Assembly (NCBI GenBank): GCA_006384855.1
Contig: VCJN01001609.1
Span: forward strand, 1 to 64,000
Origin: Tetraselmis striata
Taxonomy: Eukaryota > Chlorophyta > Chlorodendrophyceae > Chlorodendrales > Chlorodendraceae
Reading direction: 5' to 3'
DNA length: 64,000 nt
Shown: positions 31,001 through 42,044 of the stretch, one piece after another
Layout: every line of letters starts with the position of its first letter
Numbering within the stretch: position 1 is the stretch's first letter
Program-made: the position numbers and the translations under genes
Notes under the pieces: generated by a model
Told to the model about the DNA's origin: nothing
Databases searched by the model: none
Seen by the model: only the letters and a program-made list of their open reading frames with translations

Positions 31001-32021
31001 AGAGGAACCTTTAGTCCAGCGTGCTGAGAGGGACCCCTACCCTGCTCGTTCTCGCCGAGCTCCTGGGCAATGGTGGGTCGTGCATCCGGAAAACCCCAAC
31101 GACGACGCTGCAGCTATGATGGCCGCCGCATTCGCGGCAGTGACACAGGGTGTCGATGAGCCCATCACGCTCAAGCAGGCCCTGTCCGGACCGTTCAAGG
31201 AGCAATGGGCGCAAGCCGTAGAGTCAGAATTCAACTCGTTGGAGAAGCAGGGCACGTGGGTGGTGTGCGAGTTACCAGAGGAGCGAACAGCCATTCCCAG
31301 CAAATGGGTATTCAAGGTCAAATACAACGCTGATGGCAGTATCGCGCGCTTCAAGGCCCGACTGGTTGTCCAAGGCTGCCGTCAACGACATGGCATCGAC
31401 TATGCAGAGACTTTTGCACCGACCGTGAAGTTCACCACTATCCGAGTGCTGTTTGCGATTGCAGTACAATACGGTTGGAATATCCATCAGGTTGATGTCG
31501 ACACGGCGTTCCTGTATGCTCCAGTGGAGGAGGAGATCTACATGAGGCCGCCGCCTGGCTATGAGCAGTACGATGCGAGAGGGCGGCCCATGGTCTTGCG
31601 CTTGTTGAAGAGCCTGTACGGGCTGAAGCAATCACCCCGAAATTGGCACAACACCTTGCATAAGTTCTTGGTGTGCTACGGGTTTCAGCAGCTCAAGTCC
31701 GACCCTGGCGCGTACGTCTACTGGCAGGGTGGGCAGTTGATCTGCATCCTGGTGGTGTACGTGGACGACATGATCTTTGCCTTCAAGGACGCAGTATGGG
31801 CCGCGGATTTCAAGACGGCATTAGGCGCCCGCTTTGACATCAAGGACTTGGGCGTCTGTGCCTGGGCGCTAGGCATGGCGGTGGAGCGAGACTGGGACAA
31901 TGCGACGCTGAAGGTGCATCAGGCCAAGTACATTGATGACATGGTGCACAAGTTCAACCTTGCTGACGCTTACGCTGTGAGCACCCCAGCGGAGGTTGGT
32001 GCCGATGTCCCCGGTAGCAAC
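28068..32021 (+). pseudogene. Copia Gag-Pol polyprotein, copy C, 5' part
   Basis: Gag, knuckle, protease, integrase and reverse transcriptase (through YVDD) as in copy A. It ends where the LTR of copy D begins at 32022, so RNase H is separated from it by 6.5 kb. Gene is interrupted by an element of its own family. Confidence 0.9.
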
Positions 32022-32447
32022 TGTTGTTTGATACCAGTCTTGCAGGCGTATGACCGGCTGTCTGGAGCCTTGACGCCTGCACACTCTCAGCAGTATCTGT
32101 AGACGGCGGAGCGATTGTACATCTTCGAGTACGAGGACGCCCGTGCGAGCACAATCAAGATTCCGGTACTGCTGAGTATCAATGGTGGGCGCCATGCAGT
32201 ACTAGAATATACTGCAGGATATCGGCCGATGCAGCAGCGGATACTGTATTGTACGGACATAGATAATGCCAATACTTAGGCTCGCATATATGCGTTAAGT
32301 ACTGGAGAATACAGTCAGCGCGCGATGGCGCAAGGTGGCGGATGCGCTAATGGCTGGCGTGCGCACCATGGCGTGCGGAGTATAAAGGCAGGGCGCGACC
32401 CGTTGTAAGAGACAGTCGTTCTTTTCCCTCACGCCCATATTTCAACA
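32022..32447 (+). repeat. 5' LTR of copia copy D
   Basis: 426-bp type; TATAAAG near 32381. Confidence 0.9.
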
Positions 32448-33407
32448 GGTTAGTTGGGCCCTCGCTTCCTTTCATCTCCCAAGCCAAGGAGCGGCCTCTG
32501 CCAACCACAGGAGCATCACAACCAGGTTCTTCCGCCGCCCCTTGCTGCTGATTCTTGGGAGGGGACCTGCGCTGTTGGGCTGGGGGGACTCGAACGACTC
32601 GTTTTCGCTCGCTGAGAGCCGAGCGTGGCCGCGAGAAGCGGTGCACTGACGGTGGCAGTCAGTGGGCGCCCTGGGACGGGGCGTGGGGCTCGTTTGCCTG
32701 TGCGACGCGAGGTCGCTGCTCGACACTGGCCTCCCTAGGCAGTGGGCGTCCTGTAGGGGCGTAGGGGCTGTTTGCCTGTGCAGCTCGACGCTGCTGTCGA
32801 CCTCTTTCGTTTCGGCTGTGCCTCTCGACGCCTGGGGCCGCGTTCCGACGCCCCTTTCAGTCTCTCGACGACTCGGGCCGGCTTCGAGTCGTGTCGACTC
32901 GTGTGCGCTTGTCGCTCGCCCAGTTAGAGTGTGTCGAGCTGCCTCGCCGGCCACAGGGGAGGCAGACGGCCTCGTCGAGCGCTCTGTCGTGGTCTTGTGC
33001 CAGTGGTATCGACCCTCGTCACGAGGCAGGCAGGTTGCCGAGTTAGCAGCAGTCTGCGACCGGAGAACGACGTAGTTTCCGCCGTGTTATAGGCGAATCT
33101 ATGAGAATCAAAAATTAGCCGGATTTCCCGGTGGTTTTCCGATTTATCGTAGCCGGTAATTTGATTTCCGCAGGGCCGCGGTTGTTTGTTGATTAATCGC
33201 GGCCGGTAATTAAAAGATTGTGCGGCTCCGGTTGTTTTCTCTCCCCAATTTCGAAATTTTGACCGAGTTTCTCCCTGTTGACCATCTCTGGTGGGAGAAA
33301 GTTGCCACTGCGGCAAGCAGTGGTGGGGGCTTTTGGCCCTGTGAGGACCAGACCGCTGACTTGGCCTCTGTCCCGCTCTGCAGTTGATTTCCATCACTGT
33401 GATCATC

Positions 33408-36400
33408 ATGCCGGAAGGAGTGTCCGCCCGCGCGCCGCGCATTCCGTTGCCGCCCGTTTTCTCTGGTCAGACCAAGGGGTGGCGCCGCTGGAGGCACCAG
33501 ATGGAGGCCTATTGCAACGCCACTGGCATGAAGCAGGCCATGATGATGAGTGAGCATGCCTCATCTGATCAGCACTTCAAGCTGTATGCAACCCTGACTG
33601 CGCTGCTCCCCGAGGAGCTCCTGGATGTCATCCGTCGGCACCTCAATGACAATGCTACCTCTGGAGGCCAAGCCTGGGCAGCTCTGCGCACCCGCTTTGA
33701 GGGAGGCCATCTTGGCAGGATCTCCGACATGTATGCGGTGCTCCAATCCGGTCAACAGCGCACCGAGACTGCGGAGGCATACTACCATCGCCTGGACAAC
33801 GCCTTCTTGGACTTGGTGGCTGAGGCTGAGGAGCATGAGGATGTTGAAGCTCCATCACATAACCAAGTTGTGACTCAGTTCCTGGCTGGCCTCCGTCCCG
33901 AGTACGAGCCCATCATCGGTATCCTGCAGGTGACCGCGGAGCATGAGGGCCGCGCCATCACCTGGGAGGGTGACTGCCTCAAGCTGGCGCAGAACTACTC
34001 CAAGCGTATTGAGAAGAACCATGCATCGGAGCCATCTGCGGAGGGCTACATAGCCAGTGGTGGCACCAAGCGCTCCGCCCATCTGGCCACAGGCGATGGA
34101 TCTGGACCTCGCCGCCTTGGTGCCCCTCTGCGCGGTGGATGCTGGCAGTGCGGTGGGCCTCACTTCAAGCGGGACTGCCCGCAGCGCCCAAGAGGCAACA
34201 GGCGTCAAGCTGCTGCGGACCCGGCACCGGCGGCCTTTGTTGCTGATGAGGAGGAGGAGCATGTTGCTTTCATGGCTGAGAATGCCGGTAACACCCCACC
34301 TGCAAAGCGCGTTGCGCTGTCCCTGCTGGATGACGAGTGGGATGATTGGGCGCCGGAACCGGGCACCCTGCTGTATGACCTCTTCGGAGGGGAGTATGAG
34401 TCCGAGGAGGATGTGCGGCCGGCTGAGGCTGCTGGTGCTGTTGCTCAGGCGAATGAGCGCGAGCATGACCTGGACAGCCACAACATGGATGAGATCATAT
34501 CGCTGTCTGGGCTGTCTGACTGCTTCGGCATGTCTGATGATGAGGCGGGTAGTGCCTCTGGTGGCATGGGCGGCTCTGACCGTGTTGTAACCAAGTCTGA
34601 TTCCGCTTACTTGCTTGATGCGGTTGCTCTTGCGAGTGTTGTTGTCGATGCACGAGGGGCGTGCATGCTGGGGCTGAATGATGATCTCGGAAGCTACCCG
34701 GACATGTGGGTGAAGGACAGTGGGGCATATCCGCATATGGTGGCTGACTCTGACAGCTTCGTGGAGTATGAGCAGCTTGCACCACCGGTTGAGGTGGGGG
34801 GTATTTGCTGTCTGGCGGTGGGCCGGGGGACGGTCTGGATGGTTGTTCGAGCCGATGGCGGCGAAGTACGCAGTGTGCTTCGTGGGGTTCTGCATGTCCC
34901 GGACTTGCCGGGCAAAACAAAGCATGGCTACCGCAGGTTGTTTAGCCAGCGGTTGGCGCAGGAGCGTGGCGCTTCGTTTCATTACACGGCCAACGGGGAC
35001 TCCATGGTCTTGCGCTCTGCTGGCCGTGATATGACGGTCCCTATCGGGCGCGCTCCGGGAAGCAACTTGTACGCTTTCCGCAGCAGAATACTACGGAGCG
35101 GGCGTGCGCCCAGCCCTGCGGATGTTGTTGCGCTGCAAGCTTGTGGGAAGTTGTCAAAGTTGCTGTGGCACAGACGTCTTGGCCATCTGCATGCTGCAGG
35201 CATGGATCGTTTCCTTGCGGAGAGCGTCTCGGGGATCACGTTCGCGAAGGATGAGATACTGCCGTTTTGTGACTGTTGCGCGTTGGCGAAGTCTCACGAA
35301 CAGCCGCGGTCGCGCATTGCGTCAAAGCGTCCTACTGGGCCACTGCAGAAGTTTGGAGCTGACATCTGGGGGCCAGTGGGTGTGACGTCCATTGGCGGGT
35401 TCCGTTACGTGTTTGGGATGACTGACTACTACTCGGCATACGGCTGGGTGGTGTTCATGAAGTCCAAGGATGAGGCTCCGAGGGCTCTGCTGTTGGTGGT
35501 GCGAGCTATCAGGCGCGTGCATCCCCGATTCGGATACGACAAGAGTACAGCTCGCCTGAGATTGGACAACGACTCAGTCTTCCAGAGTGCGGATTTTCGA
35601 TCTGCATGCGATGGCCTGCACTTCGTTCCTGAGTTTTCTGCGCCATACTGCCAATGGCAGAATGGTCTGCAGGAGCGTATGTGGCTTACTCTGTCCGAAA
35701 TGACGGTGGCTATGCTGCTACATGCTGGCCTGGGTCGTGAGTTCTGGGCGCTGGCCTTCTGTGCCGCGATGCACATCCGCAACAATGTCTACAGTCGGGG
35801 TGTCGGTTCTGTTCCCTACCGGCGTCACACTGGCAAGACCCCAGATGTGGCTGGGTTGCGGGTGTTCGGCTGTCCAGCGTATGTGCACGTGGATGCCGGG
35901 AATAGGCGGAAGCTTGACGCCAAGGCCTTTCGCGGGGTCTTCGTTGGTTATGGGCAGGAATCTCACACCTACTTAGTGTGGAACCCAGCTACTCGCCGGG
36001 TGGTTGCAAGTCGGAATGTGATTTTCGATGAGGGTTGGCGTGATGCGGCTTCCAGCAGCAAGGGGGGCAGTGGGGGCGATGCTGCTGCAAGCCTTGAGAT
36101 GTTCCCCCAATACCAGGCACTTCTCGATAACAGCGGGGTTGGCAGCACGTCCGACGCATCACGGCTGCAAGAGATAACCGAGGCTCACCAGCGTGTCGTG
36201 GATGAAACGGACGACGTTGAGGAGGAGCTTGAGATTGAGGAGGAGCCACTGACTGCGGAGGAACTGGAACTTGGACCGCAGCGACCCACGCTGGAGCTGA
36301 CCCCCTTGGAGACGAACGAGGGAACCGACGATGGCGGGCAAGAGGAACCTTTAGTCCAGCGTGCTGAGAGGGACCCCTACCCTGCTCGTTCTCGCCGAGC

Positions 36401-38045
36401 TCCTGGGCAATGGTGGGTCGTGCATCCGGAAAACCCCAACGACGACGCTGCAGCTATGATGGCCGCCGCATTCGCGGCAGTGACACAGGGTGTCGATGAG
36501 CCCATCACGCTCAAGCAGGCCCTGTCCGGACCGTTCAAGGAGCAATGGGCGCAAGCCGTAGAGTCAGAATTCAACTCGTTGGAGAAGCAGGGCACGTGGG
36601 TGGTGTGCGAGTTACCAGAGGAGCGAACAGCCATTCCCAGCAAATGGGTATTCAAGGTCAAATACAACGCTGATGGCAGTATCGCGCGCTTCAAGGCCCG
36701 ACTGGTTGTCCAAGGCTGCCGTCAACGACATGGCATCGACTATGCAGAGACTTTTGCACCGACCGTGAAGTTCACCACTATCCGAGTGCTGTTTGCGATT
36801 GCAGTACAATACGGTTGGAATATCCATCAGGTTGATGTCGACACGGCGTTCCTGTATGCTCCAGTGGAGGAGGAGATCTACATGAGGCCGCCGCCTGGCT
36901 ATGAGCAGTACGATGCGAGAGGGCGGCCCATGGTCTTGCGCTTGTTGAAGAGCCTGTACGGGCTGAAGCAATCACCCCGAAATTGGCACAACACCTTGCA
37001 TAAGTTCTTGGTGTGCTACGGGTTTCAGCAGCTCAAGTCCGACCCTGGCGCGTACGTCTACTGGCAGGGTGGGCAGTTGATCTGCATCCTGGTGGTGTAC
37101 GTGGACGACATGATCTTTGCCTTCAAGGACGCAGTATGGGCCGCGGATTTCAAGACGGCATTAGGCGCCCGCTTTGACATCAAGGACTTGGGCGTCTGTG
37201 CCTGGGCGCTAGGCATGGCGGTGGAGCGAGACTGGGACAATGCGACGCTGAAGGTGCATCAGGCCAAGTACATTGATGACATGGTGCACAAGTTCAACCT
37301 TGCTGACGCTTACGCTGTGAGCACCCCAGCGGAGGTTGGTGCCGATGTCCCCGGTAGCAACAAGCCGTTGGCTGCTGAGATGCCATATCAGGCCCTTGTG
37401 GGCAGCCTGCTGTACGCGATGGTGGCTACCCGCCCCGACATTGCCGAAGCCGTGAGCAAGTTGTGCAGGGTGATGGCCAAGCCTGAAGAGCGCCACTGGC
37501 AGGCTGCCAAGCGAGTCCTGCGATACCTGAAGGGTACCAAAACTCTGGGGCTGACCTTCAGTGGGGGCAAGGCTGACGGCCTACTGCACGGGTACTGCGA
37601 CGCCGACTGGGCTGGAGACGTGGTGTCACGACGCTCCACCACTGGCTTCGTCTTCATGCTTTGTGGAGCTGCAGTGAGTTGGAAGTCGCAGCTGCAGGCC
37701 ACTGTGGCGCTGTCAACGGCGGAGGCGGAGTACATGGCGTTGTGTGCTGCTGTGTGCGAGGCGCTGTTCTTGCGCGAGCTGCTGCGCGAGCTGTGTTGTG
37801 CTCAGTCCGAGGCCACAGTGATCTTCGAGGACAACCAGAGCTGCATTGCGCTGACGCGCAACCCCATGACCCATGGTCGCAGCAAGCACATCGCCATCAA
37901 GTACCACTTCACACGGGAGAAGGTGCTCAGCGGGGAGGTGGCAATTGAGTACTGCCCGACTGCACAGATGGTTGCGGATGCACTCACCAAGGCTCTGGGA
38001 AGGCTGAAGCACGCGGAGTTCGCCATGCAGATGTTGGGCGCGTGA
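33408..38045 (+). CDS. Copia Gag-Pol polyprotein, copy D
   Basis: 1,545 residues from ATG 33408, with all domains: zinc knuckle, DSG protease, HHCC/DDE integrase, YVDD reverse transcriptase, and RNase H ending DALTKALGRLKHAEF. The 3' end lies 21 bases from the 3' LTR, separated by the polypurine tract. Looks whole. Confidence 0.93.
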   Translation: MPEGVSARAPRIPLPPVFSGQTKGWRRWRHQMEAYCNATGMKQAMMMSEHASSDQHFKLYATLTALLPEELLDVIRRHLNDNATSGGQAWAALRTRFEGGHLGRISDMYAVLQSGQQRTETAEAYYHRLDNAFLDLVAEAEEHEDVEAPSHNQVVTQFLAGLRPEYEPIIGILQVTAEHEGRAITWEGDCLKLAQNYSKRIEKNHASEPSAEGYIASGGTKRSAHLATGDGSGPRRLGAPLRGGCWQCGGPHFKRDCPQRPRGNRRQAAADPAPAAFVADEEEEHVAFMAENAGNTPPAKRVALSLLDDEWDDWAPEPGTLLYDLFGGEYESEEDVRPAEAAGAVAQANEREHDLDSHNMDEIISLSGLSDCFGMSDDEAGSASGGMGGSDRVVTKSDSAYLLDAVALASVVVDARGACMLGLNDDLGSYPDMWVKDSGAYPHMVADSDSFVEYEQLAPPVEVGGICCLAVGRGTVWMVVRADGGEVRSVLRGVLHVPDLPGKTKHGYRRLFSQRLAQERGASFHYTANGDSMVLRSAGRDMTVPIGRAPGSNLYAFRSRILRSGRAPSPADVVALQACGKLSKLLWHRRLGHLHAAGMDRFLAESVSGITFAKDEILPFCDCCALAKSHEQPRSRIASKRPTGPLQKFGADIWGPVGVTSIGGFRYVFGMTDYYSAYGWVVFMKSKDEAPRALLLVVRAIRRVHPRFGYDKSTARLRLDNDSVFQSADFRSACDGLHFVPEFSAPYCQWQNGLQERMWLTLSEMTVAMLLHAGLGREFWALAFCAAMHIRNNVYSRGVGSVPYRRHTGKTPDVAGLRVFGCPAYVHVDAGNRRKLDAKAFRGVFVGYGQESHTYLVWNPATRRVVASRNVIFDEGWRDAASSSKGGSGGDAAASLEMFPQYQALLDNSGVGSTSDASRLQEITEAHQRVVDETDDVEEELEIEEEPLTAEELELGPQRPTLELTPLETNEGTDDGGQEEPLVQRAERDPYPARSRRAPGQWWVVHPENPNDDAAAMMAAAFAAVTQGVDEPITLKQALSGPFKEQWAQAVESEFNSLEKQGTWVVCELPEERTAIPSKWVFKVKYNADGSIARFKARLVVQGCRQRHGIDYAETFAPTVKFTTIRVLFAIAVQYGWNIHQVDVDTAFLYAPVEEEIYMRPPPGYEQYDARGRPMVLRLLKSLYGLKQSPRNWHNTLHKFLVCYGFQQLKSDPGAYVYWQGGQLICILVVYVDDMIFAFKDAVWAADFKTALGARFDIKDLGVCAWALGMAVERDWDNATLKVHQAKYIDDMVHKFNLADAYAVSTPAEVGADVPGSNKPLAAEMPYQALVGSLLYAMVATRPDIAEAVSKLCRVMAKPEERHWQAAKRVLRYLKGTKTLGLTFSGGKADGLLHGYCDADWAGDVVSRRSTTGFVFMLCGAAVSWKSQLQATVALSTAEAEYMALCAAVCEALFLRELLRELCCAQSEATVIFEDNQSCIALTRNPMTHGRSKHIAIKYHFTREKVLSGEVAIEYCPTAQMVADALTKALGRLKHAEFAMQMLGA

Positions 38046-38066
38046 TGACTGCATGGCGAGTGGGGG

Positions 38067-38492
38067 TGTTGTTTGATACCAGTCTTGCAGGCGTATGACC
38101 GGCTGTCTGGAGCCTTGACGCCTGCACACTCTCAGCAGTATCTGTAGACGGCGGAGCGATTGTACATCTTCGAGTACGAGGACGCCCGTGCGAGCACAAT
38201 CAAGATTCCGGTACTGCTGAGTATCAATGGTGGGCGCCATGCAGTACTAGAATATACTGCAGGATATCGGCCGATGCAGCAGCGGATACTGTATTGTACG
38301 GACATAGATAATGCCAATACTTAGGCTCGCATATATGCGTTAAGTACTGGAGAATACAGTCAGCGCGCGATGGCGCAAGGTGGCGGATGCGCTAATGGCT
38401 GGCGTGCGCACCATGGCGTGCGGAGTATAAAGGCAGGGCGCGACCCGTTGTAAGAGACAGTCGTTCTTTTCCCTCACGCCCATATTTCAACA
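38067..38492 (+). repeat. 3' LTR of copia copy D
   Basis: 426-bp type, same as the 5' LTR by eye. Confidence 0.9.
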
Positions 38493-39181
38493 GCAACAAG
38501 CCGTTGGCTGCTGAGATGCCATATCAGGCCCTTGTGGGCAGCCTGCTGTACGCGATGGTGGCTACCCGCCCCGACATTGCCGAAGCCGTGAGCAAGTTGT
38601 GCAGGGTGATGGCCAAGCCTGAAGAGCGCCACTGGCAGGCTGCCAAGCGAGTCCTGCGATACCTGAAGGGTACCAAAACTCTGGGGCTGACCTTCAGTGG
38701 GGGCAAGGCTGACGGCCTACTGCACGGGTACTGCGACGCCGACTGGGCTGGAGACGTGGTGTCACGACGCTCCACCACTGGCTTCGTCTTCATGCTTTGT
38801 GGAGCTGCAGTGAGTTGGAAGTCGCAGCTGCAGGCCACTGTGGCGCTGTCAACGGCGGAGGCGGAGTACATGGCGTTGTGTGCTGCTGTGTGCGAGGCGC
38901 TGTTCTTGCGCGAGCTGCTGCGCGAGCTGTGTTGTGCTCAGTCCGAGGCCACAGTGATCTTCGAGGACAACCAGAGCTGCATTGCGCTGACGCGCAACCC
39001 CATGACCCATGGTCGCAGCAAGCACATCGCCATCAAGTACCACTTCACACGGGAGAAGGTGCTCAGCGGGGAGGTGGCAATTGAGTACTGCCCGACTGCA
39101 CAGATGGTTGCGGATGCACTCACCAAGGCTCTGGGAAGGCTGAAGCACGCGGAGTTCGCCATGCAGATGTTGGGCGCGTGA
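38493..39181 (+). pseudogene. Copia RNase H part, copy C, downstream of nested D
   Basis: The C-terminal part of the C polyprotein (AAEMPYQALVGSLLYA, DADWAGD, STAEAEYMAL), displaced from the rest of C by element D. Its start at the gcaac duplication marks the insertion point. Confidence 0.9.
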
Positions 39182-39202
39182 TGACTGCATGGCGAGTGGG
39201 GG

Positions 39203-39708
39203 TGTTGTTTGATACCAGTCTTGCAGGCGTATGACCGGCTGTCTGGAGCCTTGACGCCTGCACACTCTCAGCAGTATCTGTAGACGGCGGAGCGATCGTA
39301 CGGCTACGAGTACGAGGACGCGAGTACATCTCCGGCAGCAGACGTACATCGCGGAGCGGCTGTACATCTTCGAGTACGAGGACGCCCGTGCGAGCACAAT
39401 CAAGATTCCGGTACTGCTGAGTATCAATGGTGGGCGCCATGCAGTACTAGAATATACTGCAGGATATCGGCCGATGCAGAATATACTGCAGGATATCGGC
39501 CGATGCAGCAGCGGATACTGTATTGTACGGACATAGATAATGCCAATACTTAGGCTCGCATATATGCGTTAAGTACTGGAGAATACAGTCAGCGCGCGAT
39601 GGCGCAAGGTGGCGGATGCGCTAATGGCTGGCGTGCGCACCATGGCGTGCGGAGTATAAAGGCAGGGCGCGACCCGTCGTTCTTTTCCCTCACGCCCATA
39701 TTTCAACA
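39203..39708 (+). repeat. 3' LTR of copia copy C (506 bp)
   Basis: Two 28-bp units; a little shorter than the 5' LTR near its right end. Followed by ccggt, the right target duplication. Confidence 0.9.
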
Positions 39709-39999
39709 CCGGTACCGGCTTAATAAATATATCGCGTACTACCCGGTACCACCCGGTACTACCCGGTACCACACGGACAACCTCGCACCTTTTACTTCAG
39801 TGCCATGTAGCACATCACACGTCATGTACGACTTCCTCAATGATTACAAAAAGGATTTATCGCCCGCCGGCAATAACGCCGGATGTACTCGCACGTAACT
39901 GGATGGACATGCCGCCACCAGCAGCAGCTTTCACGGATAATAGTGGTACCGGTACGGTAGTGCTTCGTCACCCGTATGTCACATCTGAATCTCACAGTG
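39709..39999. other. Right part of unit copy 3 beyond copia C
   Basis: CCGGTACC-type microsatellite, then sequence parallel to 13331-13602, ending TGAATCTCACAGTG at 39999. Beyond this the two loci share nothing, so this is the edge of the repeated unit. Confidence 0.72.
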
Positions 40000-40609
40000 T
40001 ATGCAGTGGCTTGAGACGCACATAGCACGTTGTGGCGAAAGTCCCAACGATTACGGGTAGCCGCGCGAGGCGCGATGTGGGTCCACTGTACTAAGGGGAT
40101 GGCACAAAATGATACTGGTAGCATATTTAGGGACTGGGCGAGCGAGGCACGTCAATGCGAATTTGCGACTACCGAGCCTAGTAGAAAAGTGGCGATTACA
40201 CGGTATATACGGCGATTATACGCCCATTCCGTGGGAAAATCGCGAATACGGGCCGGTATACTATATTATACGAAAACTGCCGGTATATTACATTATTTAT
40301 GACTGTGGAAAAAAGGCGCGTGGCATATTTTATCGGATACAATATGTGCCTTACCCCGCCATATGACGAAATTAGCGCGGTGATATTCGTGTACGGGGTT
40401 TGTGGTGAATGCGCGGAGGCGCACGAACCATACGAATACGTATTACCGAGTAGGGGCGCGCGTATTTGCGACTCCGCCTTTCGCCGAAATATGTCCGAGT
40501 ATCTGCGGCGTCCCTTGTACGTTCCCGCCGCGTGACGCGCCAGGCTGGACACTACGCCCCTGTACTTTCAGCAATGCGCAGCTCTTGCTTCAGCGCGTGC
40601 GACGCGTCA
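40000..40609 (+). other. AT-richer stretch with overlapping open frames
   Basis: Noticeably richer in A/T (CGGTATACTATATTATACG near 40253) than its neighbours. Open frames of 90, 85 and 78 codons overlap in different frames. The last (40299-40535, no ATG required by the frame start) contains VYGVCGECAEAHEPYEY and ARICDSAFRRNMSEYLRR. No family recognised; the base composition suggests a separate origin from the flanking GC-rich transposons. Confidence 0.3.
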
Positions 40610-41173
40610 CGCTACCAGTACGGTACCCGTGCTGGTTTGAATTGCTCAGCACGGTGAGACATGACGCGCGGACGCTGACCCGCGCGTGCTGGTCTCCCAC
40701 GATCTGCTGTGGTCAGCGGTCGCGAGCGCTGGCCATCGCTCTTGTTTGATACCAGTCTTGCAGGCGTTTGACCGGCTGTTTGGAGCCTTGACGCCTGCAC
40801 ACTCTCAACAATATCTGTAGACGGCGGAGCGATGGTACGGCTACGAGTACGAGGACGCGAGTACATCTCCGGCAGTAGACGTACATACGTACGCTACCAT
40901 TACGGTACCCGTGCTGGTTTGATTTGCTCAGCACGGTGAGACATGACGCGCGGACGCTGACCCGCGCGTGCTGGTCTCCCACGATCTGCTGTGGTCAGCG
41001 GTCGCGAGCGCTGGCCATCGCTCTTGTTTGATACCAGTCTTGCAGGCGTTTGACCGGCTGTTTGGAGCCTTGACGCCTGCACACTCTCAACAGTATCTGT
41101 AGACGGCGGAGCGATGGTACGGCTACGAGTACGAGGACGCGAGTACATCTCCGGCAGTACACGTACATTGCGG
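40610..41173 (+). repeat. 282-bp tandem duplication including LTR 5' part
   Basis: 40610-40891 and 40892-41173 are near copies. Each comprises about 130 bases of unique sequence (GTGCTGGTTTGA...GACATGACGCGCGG) and the first about 150 bases of a copia LTR. The duplication therefore happened after the LTR was inserted. Confidence 0.85.
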
Positions 41174-41512
41174 AGCGGCTGTACATCTACGAGTACGAGG
41201 ACGCCCGTGCGAGCAAAATAAAGCTTCCGGTACTGCTGAGTATCAATGGTGGGCGCCATGCAGTACTAGAATATACTGCAGGATATCGGCCGATTCAGCA
41301 GCGGATACTGTATTTTACGGACATAGTTAATGCCAATACTCAGGCTCGCGCATATGCGTCAAGTACTGGAGAATACAGTCAGCACGCGATGGCGCAAGGT
41401 GGCGGATGTGCTAGTGGCTGGCGCGCGCACCATGGCGTGCGCGAGTATAAAGGCAGGGCGCGACCAGTTGTAACAGACAGTCGTTCTTTTCCCTCACGCC
41501 CATCTTTCAACA
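41022..41512 (+). repeat. Solo copia LTR with target duplication
   Basis: 491 bp, one 28-bp unit, more diverged than the other LTRs here. Flanked by atcgc at 41017-41021 and 41513-41517, a perfect 5-bp target duplication, as expected of a solo LTR left by LTR-LTR recombination. Confidence 0.88.
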
Positions 41513-42044
41513 ATCGCACTTCGCCTGACACGCCCGTGCAGGGCTTCGAGCTGCTCGGTACACGAAAGGTTAGAGCCTCGAGCTAATGAGTGCGTGCGTC
41601 AGTGCGTGATTGATGATTCCTCGGGCCGTCTGCATTGCAATTGCTGATACTGTTATTGTCCTTTATTATAGCGCGGCGGGTGCCGGCCACGGATGGCCAT
41701 CAGCGCCACGCACTACTGCGGTGGGCTAATACTCCCCGTGCTGCTCCCCACGAGTCCCCACGGTCAGGAGGTCCGCTGTGGTGCGCAGCGGTTGTGTCCG
41801 AGCCTTAGAGGCGGGCAGTAGGTGGTGGGATGGATGATGGCGAATGGGGATGACGGCCGCAGAGGGGCGGACGGAGTCGCTACAAACGACGCGGCCGCCA
41901 GATAGACGACGCGTCGTACCGTAGCGACTACGGTAGAAAGACGATAGTGGTAATGTATGTGGAGCTCGATGCAATCGTTGTAGTATGTGAATGGAAAACA
42001 CCCTTGCGGGCGTGCGCACTCTTGACATGATTCTTGACATGATT
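41513..42044. other. Unique stretch, no gene recognised
   Basis: Mixed composition; contains CTTTATTATAGCGCGGCGGG near 41661 and a 12-bp tandem (TTGACATGATTC twice, near 42021-42044) directly before the copia fragment. I see no gene or structural RNA. Confidence 0.4.

Larger units (their letters stand above)
32022..38492 (+). mobile_element. Ty1/copia copy D, nested in C (426-bp LTR type)
   Basis: Complete element of 6,471 bp with LTRs 32022-32447 and 38067-38492, both 426 bp. Target duplication gcaac at 32017-32021 and 38493-38497. Both LTRs share the same missing block (the segment around CTACGAGTACGAGGACGCGAG seen in other LTRs) and a single 28-bp unit, so this is an LTR type that transposes as such. 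Looks whole and recent. Confidence 0.95.
26589..39708 (+). mobile_element. Ty1/copia copy C, interrupted by nested copy D
   Basis: 5' LTR 26589-27107 (519 bp), leader, polyprotein start (ATG 28068), interruption by copy D at 32022-38492, the rest of C from 38493, and 3' LTR 39203-39708 (506 bp). Target duplication ccggt at 26584-26588 and 39709-39713. The two LTRs differ slightly in length, consistent with C being older than D. Broken by the nested insertion. Confidence 0.93.
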
